Assembly (NCBI GenBank): GCA_965221635.1
Contig: OZ244902.1
Span: 3,348,001 to 3,412,000 of the forward strand
Direction: 5' to 3'
From: JAAXHB01 sp965221635
GTDB taxonomy: Bacteria > Actinomycetota > Acidimicrobiia > Acidimicrobiales > Aldehydirespiratoraceae
DNA length: 64,000 nucleotides
Shown: in pieces, positions 27,538 through 35,232 of the stretch
How positions within the stretch are numbered: the first letter of the stretch is position 1
Layout of the letters: the number at the start of each line of letters is the position of its first letter
Made by a program: the position numbers and the translations under genes
Notes under the pieces: generated by a model
Seen by the model: only the letters and a program-made list of their open reading frames with translations
The model's database searches: none
Told to the model about the DNA's origin: nothing

Positions 27538-29052
27538 ATGGAAGTATTCCCTGCCATCAAGGGACACATAGGACGGTGGGACTACTATGTGGTACGAATG
27601 TCAATGAGAGAAGTAGCGAGGAACATCAAATACGCATCCGAAATTGGCAACAATCCGAATGTGCTTCAGGCTGATCCAAGCGCAATGTCCACGACAATTC
27701 AGCGCAGCATCCGAGAATCACGAGTCACCAAGGAAATTACAACATACTTGACAAACCACCAGGATCGATTCTTCTCTTCAATCGTTGCTGCAACGTTCCA
27801 GGGAGATCCAAAATGGTATCCCGTTACCATGGCTGATGACTCCAGATTTGAGATGCTCTCAGCAGATCCAAGACTGGCAGACACCTTTGGGGTACTCAGG
27901 TTCACGGGCGAGCAGCAATACTATGCACTGGACGGTCAACACCGTCTGGCCGCTATCCGATCCGTCTTGGAGGGCTCTTCGGAGCATCCAGCGCCTGAGG
28001 GGTTTGACCAAGAGGAGGTGACCGTAATTTTAGTCATGCTTCGCGCTGCTGAGGAACCATCGGAGTTCCTAACGCGGGTTCGCCGACTCTTCGGACATCT
28101 CAATAGATATGCTAAGCCAATGTCATCATTCGATAGCATCGTCATGGATGAAGATGACGCCATTGCGATTGCTACAAGAGAACTGATGATTTCACATCCA
28201 TTCTTCATAGATGCACCCCAAAGAGTCAAGATGAGGTCAGGCAAGAACGTGACACCCAGTTCGCAACACTTGACCTCACTTGAAATCCTCTATGAGATGA
28301 ACGAAAGACTTCTGTCCACACCCGAACGGCGGAGTGATGGATGGGGTACACTAGGAGACAGCATCAAGATGTACAAGCGCTTTCGACCGCCTGAGCCGGA
28401 AGTTGAGGGCTTGATACAGGAATTGAATCTTTGCTGGAATGCGGTGCTCGAGACACTTACCATTCTCGACGAGGATGGTTCGCATATGCGTGTGCACAAC
28501 CAGCCCGAAGGACCATCCGCCGAAGGCAGTATCAAACAGCGCGACTGTGTCTTGTTTTGGCCTATAGTTCAGTTGGTATTGGCTGATACCATTCGCGGCC
28601 TGCTGGATTCCGCATCCTCAAGATCAGTGGACAGATTCTCCGAGCTGACGCATGAAGATGCCGTTAGAGCACTCTTGCCGCTGCGACAGATCGTGTGGGA
28701 CGCCCATTGTCCACCGTGGCGCTACATTTTGCTCATTGCTACGGCCAATAGAGATCGTCCTTGGCGAATTGCCGATGAAGGCAGAACCCATAGGTTGCGA
28801 TTGATTGAAAGAATACTCCGCTGGCAGGTCGGATTGGATAGACTAATGGAGGAAGAGGTGAGCGGGCCTTCAGAGGCGAGCATCCGCACCCAGTGGATTC
28901 AGTTCTTGCCGGAATCAGTTGATGAAACCACAAAGGAGGCAATGTGGCATCAGATTGAGTCTGGTGGGCAGCAATGCCTTGGGCTTCGATCCGATCTTGG
29001 CATTTCGCCTGAAGTGTGCGGAATCTGTGAGCGGACTTGTGTCGGAGCGTGA
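27538..29052 (+). CDS. DGQHR-domain protein (DndB-related)
   Basis: A 504-residue protein with the hallmark YYALDGQHRLAAIRSV at about residue 130 and TRVRRLFGHLNRYAKPMSSF about 50 residues later, as in the DGQHR/DndB superfamily. DndB represses dnd operons and DGQHR proteins recur beside DNA phosphorothioation genes; this one is longer than DndB, with an extra C-terminal helical-looking region. A strong AAAGGAG precedes ATG 27538. Its end overlaps the helicase gene. It may regulate the island or act with the helicase. Codon use is clearly AT-richer than the surrounding genome, a sign of recent transfer. Confidence 0.82.
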   Translation: MEVFPAIKGHIGRWDYYVVRMSMREVARNIKYASEIGNNPNVLQADPSAMSTTIQRSIRESRVTKEITTYLTNHQDRFFSSIVAATFQGDPKWYPVTMADDSRFEMLSADPRLADTFGVLRFTGEQQYYALDGQHRLAAIRSVLEGSSEHPAPEGFDQEEVTVILVMLRAAEEPSEFLTRVRRLFGHLNRYAKPMSSFDSIVMDEDDAIAIATRELMISHPFFIDAPQRVKMRSGKNVTPSSQHLTSLEILYEMNERLLSTPERRSDGWGTLGDSIKMYKRFRPPEPEVEGLIQELNLCWNAVLETLTILDEDGSHMRVHNQPEGPSAEGSIKQRDCVLFWPIVQLVLADTIRGLLDSASSRSVDRFSELTHEDAVRALLPLRQIVWDAHCPPWRYILLIATANRDRPWRIADEGRTHRLRLIERILRWQVGLDRLMEEEVSGPSEASIRTQWIQFLPESVDETTKEAMWHQIESGGQQCLGLRSDLGISPEVCGICERTCVGA

Positions 29053-30703
29053 ATGGCGTTGGCACGGCAACCGTGCACCACCCTACCTACGTGCAAAGGT
29101 CGAAACTGACTCGATGCCCTGGAGGTTCTCGCTAGGCATAGGACACTCCAGGATCCCGTGTACCCCCACGATCCGATCTACGCCCAGAATTGTCAAAGCG
29201 GGCGTGACTCTGTTGCGCCGTGATGCGGCTGTTGCGAGGCAGGTCCATCAGCAAGCACCAGAGCCGCTCTCCTGGACGTTCGATCCGCGACCTGGCTGGG
29301 AGCATGCCCATGACCGGGAACTCGATGTCGTGCTGCCACTCCTGCTCCCGTTTCAGCCCCATGATGATCTGTATCCGTTTCAGCGACGTGGGGTTGCCTG
29401 GATGCTTGGACGCCAGCGAGCCATTCTCGCAGATGACATGGGTCTGGGGAAGACCATCCAGCTCATCGCAGCGGTGCGACGGCTGATCCGGTGGGGAGAG
29501 CTCCAATCCTGCCTCGTCGTCGTCCCACGTACCCTCCTGGACAACTGGGTGACGGAAGCTGCGCGGTGGGCCCCTGAACTGGTTGCAGCACGACTTCCGC
29601 AAGCCGACGACTTTCACCGACCCGGTACGTGGCGGGGGACTCTCACAAGGTCTCACCTTGTCTTTGCCACCTACGAAGAGGTCAGGGCTGTCTCCCAAGA
29701 AATGATCGACCATCCTCCAGATCTGATCATTGCAGATGAGGCCCACCGACTACGCAAGTCGGACTCACAGACTCGGCGAGGTTTCCGGCGACTAAGGTCG
29801 AGGCGGCTGTGGATGGCTACTGGAACACCCGTTGAGCGTGATGCCGACGATCTCGCCTGTATATTGGCCACCCTGATACCCTGGCAGTACGCGGACGACG
29901 ACGCACGTCTCGGCATGGACGTGCTCCGGGCACGAGCTCGTCCCTTGCTGTTGCGCCGCACGAAGGCATCAGTGCTCCCTGAGTTGCCCAGGCTCACGGA
30001 AGTGACGGTGGCTGTGCCACTCAGCCCGTCCCAACGACGCGCTTATGACGGTGCACTTCAGAACCACCAAGCTGGCGGAGAAACCGGCTACCTGCCTTTG
30101 TTCAATGCGCTACGGAGTATCTGCGATGTCGATCCTGATGGTTATACGAGCTCAAAGTTGGATGTTGTCGTTGATTTGGTACACAAGATTGCCCGCTCGG
30201 AAGACAAGGTAGTGGTCTTTTCCCACACTCTGGCTCCACTGCGTGCCCTTCATTCGAGACTTGCCCATCACTCCAAGAACTGGGCAGAATTGCTGGTGGG
30301 GGAGATGAACTTGAAGGAACGCGGCAGCGCCTTGGCAAAGTTCAAGCGGGACAAATCTTGCGTTGCGCTGCTAGCATCCACACGCATCGGCGGAGAGGGA
30401 TTGACACTCACCGAAGCTAACCATGTTATCTTCATCAATCGCTGGTGGAACCCATCTAGTAACAATCAGGCCATTGACCGCGTGGTCCGTATCGGCCAGA
30501 TGAAGCCCGTTACCGTACACTACTTGGTGTGCAGGGATACCGTGGAAGACCGGCTTCAGCCTATGCTCGACCGAAAAGAACTCACTTTCTCCCAACTGAT
30601 CGATAGACTGCAAGTTGATCCTGCTTCAATAGAGGCATTATTTCAACATGACCATGAGACACAGGAGGGCGACGATGACAGTTCCGAGGAATCCGGGACT
30701 TGA
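29039..30703 (+). CDS. SNF2-family DNA helicase/translocase
   Basis: About 554 residues with complete SNF2 motifs: LYPFQRRGVAWML (Q-like), ILADDMGLGKTIQL (I), LVVVPRTLLDNWV (Ia), LIIADEAHRLRK (II), WMATGTPVERD (III), KVVVFSHTLAPLRAL (IV), STRIGGEGLTLTEANHVIF (V), NNQAIDRVVRIGQ (VI). Such enzymes translocate on duplex DNA. The frame is open upstream to 28919. GTG 29039, giving a 14-nt overlap with the DGQHR gene, is chosen as most likely; an internal ATG at about 29114 is another option. It forms a co-transcribed pair with the DGQHR gene. The acidic tail (EGDDDSSEESG) is short. Probably the motor of a restriction module. Confidence 0.88.
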   Translation: MSEREWRWHGNRAPPYLRAKVETDSMPWRFSLGIGHSRIPCTPTIRSTPRIVKAGVTLLRRDAAVARQVHQQAPEPLSWTFDPRPGWEHAHDRELDVVLPLLLPFQPHDDLYPFQRRGVAWMLGRQRAILADDMGLGKTIQLIAAVRRLIRWGELQSCLVVVPRTLLDNWVTEAARWAPELVAARLPQADDFHRPGTWRGTLTRSHLVFATYEEVRAVSQEMIDHPPDLIIADEAHRLRKSDSQTRRGFRRLRSRRLWMATGTPVERDADDLACILATLIPWQYADDDARLGMDVLRARARPLLLRRTKASVLPELPRLTEVTVAVPLSPSQRRAYDGALQNHQAGGETGYLPLFNALRSICDVDPDGYTSSKLDVVVDLVHKIARSEDKVVVFSHTLAPLRALHSRLAHHSKNWAELLVGEMNLKERGSALAKFKRDKSCVALLASTRIGGEGLTLTEANHVIFINRWWNPSSNNQAIDRVVRIGQMKPVTVHYLVCRDTVEDRLQPMLDRKELTFSQLIDRLQVDPASIEALFQHDHETQEGDDDSSEESGT

Positions 30704-30860
30704 CTCTCTTCTTGTATCGTGGTCTCTCTCAGGCGAGTTCAACCACGTGGTCCAGTTGCAGCTCTACGCTCAACATTCGATGCCGTGTCCATGTTTATGG
30801 AGCAGACACCTGACAAAGTGTTATGTGCGGAGTGCATCGTGCTTGAATAGGTTCTCGTAG
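30675..30860 (+). CDS. Hypothetical small ORF or gene remnant behind the helicase gene
   Basis: A 61-residue frame starting MTVPRNPGLDSLLVSWSLSG, with GGAGGGC just before ATG 30675 and overlapping the helicase stop, as co-translated genes here do. It runs into the 3' end of the convergent HNH gene and turns Cys/Arg-rich there, which suggests the truncated front of a once longer gene. Not recognised. Confidence 0.3.
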   Translation: MTVPRNPGLDSLLVSWSLSGEFNHVVQLQLYAQHSMPCPCLWSRHLTKCYVRSASCLNRFS

Positions 30861-31750
30861 TGCCATTCGAGATGCTCCTTCGCGGGAGGCAGGTTTGCCC
30901 CTACTGGCAGGTATATCTTCCTCCGTACCAGACTTCGGATGTCATTCGGCGGAGTTCCATCAACAGGATGAACATGCTCACTCACAAGGATGCGGTGTTT
31001 CGAGTCGATGCCGAGGGCACCTCTGTCAAATAATCGGTGATGCAGCACGCACAGTGCTACGCCGTTGGATACTTGGTCCGGGCCGCCCATCGAATGCATC
31101 CGGACGTGTGCTGCTTCCAACCCAACGGGATCATTGTCAAGCTGGGTTTTGAATCCACAGAAGCAGCATCGGTTTGCATATGCGTGCAAGACGATCTTTC
31201 TGAACCTCGGATGGCGAGGCGTTCGCACGAGTGCGACGTGGTCAGTGAGTTTCGTTTGCTCAAGAACCTGATCGTGTTGGGTCTCGGGGAATCCCAGATC
31301 GAGAATCTGCTCTACCACACGCGATCGCACATACTCGTCACGCATGGCCTGCTCAAATTGTGGCTGGACACTGCCCTCTACCTCACTTCTCAAGAAGGTA
31401 ACCTTCTCTCTTCTCGCTTGTGGCATCTCGTACACATTCTTGCCATTTGAATCTTGCACAGTCCAGAATTTGTCATGCCTTGCGAGGTATACGAAAGGAT
31501 ATTCTGGCTTAGGAGTCGTTTTGCCTACTCTGTGTGGTGCCAAAAGTTCACCTAGAGTTTTTTCGCACTCCTTGAATCTCACCTGTACTGGGCTTGCTTC
31601 CCTCTGTTGGTCATCCTGGGCGATTTGCCCGATCAGCCACAGCAGGAAAAGCGACCTGTAAGGATAGCGCTCATTGGTGCCGCCACCCGCCTTGGTGTAG
31701 AGCTTGATGTCCTTTACGCGCTCAACCCATTTGGCTGCCTCAGACTTCAT
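30821..31750 (-). CDS. Phosphorothioate-DNA-binding (SBD) HNH restriction endonuclease
   Basis: A 309-residue protein. The N-terminal half (YRSLFLLWLIGQIAQ; YPFVYLARHDKFWTVQDS; RVVEQILDLGFPETQHDQVL) follows the pattern of sulfur-binding domains in type IV enzymes such as SprMcrA and EcoWI. The C-terminal HNH has CCFCG, LEAAHVRMHSMGGPDQVSNG and ALCVLHHRLFDRGALGID, with the HNH His, Asn and His. Such enzymes cut DNA near phosphorothioate links. Convergent with the helicase gene and AT-richer than its paralogue at 32000. ATG 31750 is used; no clear Shine-Dalgarno is seen and the N-terminus is shorter than the paralogue's. Confidence 0.82.
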   Translation of the reverse strand: MKSEAAKWVERVKDIKLYTKAGGGTNERYPYRSLFLLWLIGQIAQDDQQREASPVQVRFKECEKTLGELLAPHRVGKTTPKPEYPFVYLARHDKFWTVQDSNGKNVYEMPQARREKVTFLRSEVEGSVQPQFEQAMRDEYVRSRVVEQILDLGFPETQHDQVLEQTKLTDHVALVRTPRHPRFRKIVLHAYANRCCFCGFKTQLDNDPVGLEAAHVRMHSMGGPDQVSNGVALCVLHHRLFDRGALGIDSKHRILVSEHVHPVDGTPPNDIRSLVRRKIYLPVGANLPPAKEHLEWHYENLFKHDALRT

Positions 31751-31999
31751 GGATGAGATGCGGGCGGGTGAGCCATCCCCGCCAACAGTGAGTCAGGGAT
31801 CCTCAGTCGATCTGGGCTTCCCCGCAAGTAGGCCTTGCCCTGGTTCATCGGTGTTCCTTCAATCGCCCCTCATCGCTCTGGTCGAGCAACGACACAGTAC
31901 CCCACAACCCGGCACGCGTCGGCTGTCCGGAGTCTCGCTTCCGGTGCCGGGCTTGATGGCCGTGCCAGATCGAGCGCCACCGGCGGAACGGGCCCACGG

Positions 32000-33016
32000 C
32001 TAGAGGCGGGCGGGTTCTTTGAATAGGTTCTTTCTGTGCCAATCCAGGTGGGCCCTTGCTGGTGGCTGGTACCTGCGCAGTGGCAGGCGGATCTGGACGT
32101 TTACTAGGCGTCGGATGTCGTTGGCGGAGTCTTGGTCGCTCAGGTGGAGACTCTCGCTCACGAGGATTCGGTGTTGGCGATCCAGGCCGAGGGCGCCGCT
32201 GTCGAACAGGCGGTGGTGCTGGACGCACAGCGCCACCCCGTTCTCGATCTTGTCGGGGCCGCCCTTGGCGCGCATCTGCACGTGGGCGGCGTCTAGCCCC
32301 ACCGGCGCGCCAGCCAGCCGGAGGTCGTACCCGCAGAAGCAGCATCGCCCCTCGTAGGCGTGCAGCACGATTCGCTTGAAATTCGGATCGCGCACCGCCT
32401 GCTCTGTGGCTACCACATGCGCCAGGTTGGTCTGCTCAAGGATCGGCTCGTGCTGAGTTTCGGGGAACTCCATCTCAAGCAGTGCCCGCACCACCCGTGA
32501 CCTCACATGATCGTTCTTGAGGGCTCGTTCGAAGTCCGGCGCCAGCCTTCCCACCACTTCTCCCCGAAGAAACCCCATCCGGCGGCTCTCTTCGTCGGGA
32601 AGCTTGGACACGTCTCGTCCGGTTGAGTCCTCAGCCCGCCAGAGATCTCGGTCGGCGGCCAGGTGCAAGAAGGGGTACTGCACCCTCACCCCAGACTTGC
32701 GCATGCTGTGCGGGCGCATCAGGGCGGTCAAGTCCTCCTCGGCATCCTTGAACGACACCTGGCTCGCCTCGCCTTTGGCGACCCTCCCAATCAACCACAA
32801 CAACAGCAGCGGCTTGTACGGAGCACGCTTCTGGCTGGGAATCTCGCCCTTGCCCTTCTTGGTGTAGCGCCTCACGGACTTGACCCGCTCAACCCATCGG
32901 GCCGCCTCGTCCTCCTGGCGGTCGGTCAGCGCAGGCGTTGCCCCGGTGCCATCGGCAGGGTTGGGCACCCAGAGTTGATCTTGGCTCCCCCGCCGGTACT
33001 CGCTGCTACGGGCCAT
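32000..33016 (-). CDS. Phosphorothioate-DNA-binding (SBD) HNH restriction endonuclease, second copy
   Basis: A 338-residue paralogue of the gene at 30821: YKPLLLLWLIGRVAKG, YPFLHLAADRDLWRAEDS, RVVRALLEMEFPETQHEPIL in the sulfur-binding half, then CCFCGYDLRL, LDAAHVQMRAKGGPDKIENG and ALCVQHHRLFDSGALGLD in the HNH half. All key HNH residues are retained. AGGAAG precedes ATG 33016. Unlike its neighbour it has host-like GC-rich codons, so the pair is not a recent tandem duplication. It has an extra 30-residue N-terminus. Both genes point towards the helicase operon. Cleavage of phosphorothioated DNA is the family activity (inferred for this gene). Confidence 0.83.
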   Translation of the reverse strand: MARSSEYRRGSQDQLWVPNPADGTGATPALTDRQEDEAARWVERVKSVRRYTKKGKGEIPSQKRAPYKPLLLLWLIGRVAKGEASQVSFKDAEEDLTALMRPHSMRKSGVRVQYPFLHLAADRDLWRAEDSTGRDVSKLPDEESRRMGFLRGEVVGRLAPDFERALKNDHVRSRVVRALLEMEFPETQHEPILEQTNLAHVVATEQAVRDPNFKRIVLHAYEGRCCFCGYDLRLAGAPVGLDAAHVQMRAKGGPDKIENGVALCVQHHRLFDSGALGLDRQHRILVSESLHLSDQDSANDIRRLVNVQIRLPLRRYQPPARAHLDWHRKNLFKEPARL

Positions 33017-33238
33017 TCGTCTTCCTGTGATCGTCACTCACCAATGCGACCAATCCGCACAATAGTGCTCCACACACGTACGGACCCGATGGCACCCCGG
33101 CTCCCTTGGCCTTGCCTGTCACGGGTCTCGATGGACTCACTTGCTGGGTGCTCATGATCGGGCCACCAACGTCCGTCGTATCCGCTGCTCACTGGAGCAC
33201 CGAGCCACGCGAATCCGGGGAGCAGTACTGTGCTCAAC

Positions 33239-33391
33239 ATGACGGATGTTGATGTGCCGGGCGGGCATGACCCCATTGACGACCTGATCGGGTCGTTGGA
33301 CTTGGAGCCCGACCCTGACATTGATGCTGTGATCTACGACCTGACGGATCTGCCCGGCTCAGGGCCTGGACTGCAACATGAGGCAGGGTGA
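33239..33391 (+). CDS. Small acidic protein (hypothetical, 50 aa)
   Basis: A 50-residue frame starting MTDVDVPGGHDPIDDLIGSL and rich in Asp/Glu, with almost no basic residues. TACTGT lies at 33226-33231, 7 nt before ATG, the leaderless arrangement seen for other genes here. It is divergent from the adjacent SBD-HNH endonuclease gene. Acidic peptides can mimic DNA or inhibit nucleases, but nothing shows that here. Not recognised; could be a chance frame. Confidence 0.4.
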   Translation: MTDVDVPGGHDPIDDLIGSLDLEPDPDIDAVIYDLTDLPGSGPGLQHEAG

Positions 33392-33542
33392 CGCCGGCTC
33401 CCTGAGGGCTGAGACCCTCATCCCCTGGACGCTCGAATTGTCGGCGTCAACCGTGTTGCACGCCTGGGTTAGTTCATCAGTCGCGCTAGAGCGGTACCCC
33501 GGCCGTGGTGGGTTCGTCCGTCAGCCGTGTCGGGTGGCTTGG

Positions 33543-35060
33543 TTAGCTCATGAGTTGAGTGGTTAGGTGTTCCAGGCCGGCTACTCGGGATCCCTTGACT
33601 AGGACTGCTGCGCTGGGCTGCAGGGCGTCCATCGCTCTCAACTCCTTGAGTGCGGCGTTTATGCCGGAGACTTCCACCAGCGGTGGGGCGCCCTCGATAC
33701 CGCTGAGCGGGTGATCACCGGCGGCGTACAGGGGGGCGTCCACTGCTATCACGGTGATTCCTCGTGATTTGGCGTACTCGGCGATTTTGGCGTGCTCGGA
33801 GGCTTCGAAGTCTCCTAGTTCGGCCATCACACCCAGCACGGCCACCCTGGGACTCGCATCTAGGGCGGCAAGGGAATCGAGGGCGGCGCGCATCGACGGA
33901 GGGCTGGCGTTGTAGCAGTCGTTGATCACCCGCGTTCCTGAAGGGGTTCGCAGCAACTCCATGCGCAACGGCGACAACATCGGAGCTGCCAATGCCTCAG
34001 CCACCTCGCTGAGCGGCACCCCCAACGTGAGACCCACCGCCGCCGCAGCCAGTGCGTTGCTCACTGCGTGGCGGCCCCTGGCACCTAAAACAACTTCGAT
34101 CTCGACACTCGTGCCGCTGTCCCCCGCCACACCATCCTCCCCGGGGGCTTGTCCCAGGCGGCTCTCCAGAGTGAAATGCGCCCTCAGTTGGTCGTCCAGG
34201 CGCACTTCGTGGGCTGTGACGTTGGCCGGAGCACCACTGCCCTTCTCGCCGGTTTCGCCGTAGGTGACCACCCTGGCCACCGTGCTGTTGGCCATGCCGG
34301 CCACCTCTGGCACATCGGCGTTCAGGAACGCCACACCGCCGTCGTTGGCCGCCGGCAGGGACTCCACCAGTTCCCGTTTCGCCCTGACCACCGCCGAAAG
34401 CGAACCGAACTCGCTTGCGTGTACCAGGTCGACGGTGGTGACCACCCCCATCGTGGGCCGTGCCAGCTCGCACAACTCCCTGATGTGGCCGACCCCCCGC
34501 GACGCCAACTCCAGCACCACCGCTCGGGCCGACTCGGGCGCGGCCAGCAGCGTCAACGGCACGCCGATCTCGTTGTTGAACGACCGCTCGCTGGCATGAA
34601 CCCGCATGGCACGTCCAAGCACTCCGGCGATCAAGTCCTTGGTGGTGGTCTTGCCCACCGAACCTGTAACCCCCACCACCGGCACGCCCCCAAGCCGTCC
34701 CCGAGCATGCCGCCCCAGGGCACTCAGCGCCGCTTGCGTGTCCTCGACCGCTATGGCCACCGCCCCGTCCCCCACTCCCCCGCCGGCGGGGTGCGGCGTG
34801 GCGCCGGAGTCGCTCATGTCACCTCGGCGTGACGTCAAGAATGCGCACGCCCCGGCCCTCACGGCGTCGGCAATGAAGCGATGACCGTCACGTTCGCCCA
34901 CCAAGGGCACAAACAGCGTCCCCGGCGCTGCCTCCCTGCTGTCCTGGGTGAACCGGTCAATGCGTGTGTCCCCCACATCCGGGTCTTGCCGCCCCCCAGC
35001 CGACCCGGGCACCACGCGGCCACCGGTGGCGTCCACAACCTCGTCGACGGTGAAGATCAC
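33543..35060 (-). CDS. murF: MurF, UDP-MurNAc-tripeptide D-Ala-D-Ala ligase
   Basis: A 505-residue cytosolic Mur ligase that adds D-Ala-D-Ala to the UDP-MurNAc-tripeptide. N-terminal substrate domain FTQDSREAAPGTLFVPLVGE, ATP-binding GVTGSVGKTTTKD, SFNNEIGVPLTLL, TVDLVHASEFGS, and C-terminal RVINDCYNASPPSMRAAL with VAVLGVMAELGDFEASEH are all MurF-typical. Start is GTG 35060. Two Gly/Ala/Ser-rich inserts (MSDSGATPHPAGGG; LESRLGQAPGEDGVAGDSG) make it a little longer than usual. It stands alone rather than in a dcw cluster, within the accessory region; ddl is about 4.7 kb away. Confidence 0.95.
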   Translation of the reverse strand: MIFTVDEVVDATGGRVVPGSAGGRQDPDVGDTRIDRFTQDSREAAPGTLFVPLVGERDGHRFIADAVRAGACAFLTSRRGDMSDSGATPHPAGGGVGDGAVAIAVEDTQAALSALGRHARGRLGGVPVVGVTGSVGKTTTKDLIAGVLGRAMRVHASERSFNNEIGVPLTLLAAPESARAVVLELASRGVGHIRELCELARPTMGVVTTVDLVHASEFGSLSAVVRAKRELVESLPAANDGGVAFLNADVPEVAGMANSTVARVVTYGETGEKGSGAPANVTAHEVRLDDQLRAHFTLESRLGQAPGEDGVAGDSGTSVEIEVVLGARGRHAVSNALAAAAVGLTLGVPLSEVAEALAAPMLSPLRMELLRTPSGTRVINDCYNASPPSMRAALDSLAALDASPRVAVLGVMAELGDFEASEHAKIAEYAKSRGITVIAVDAPLYAAGDHPLSGIEGAPPLVEVSGINAALKELRAMDALQPSAAVLVKGSRVAGLEHLTTQLMS

Positions 35061-35232
35061 GTCGTCAGTGTGTCACGACCCACCACACCAAAGACCCCAC
35101 GTCGCTCCCGCCGGGAGGCAGTCTCGGGAAGCGAATCACCCGCCGGTCACCCGCCGGTGACCCGCCTGTCGACCTTGGCGGTGCCAAATGGGTAACACAA
35201 ACCGGACTGTTGATCCGCCTAGCGTTACGTGC

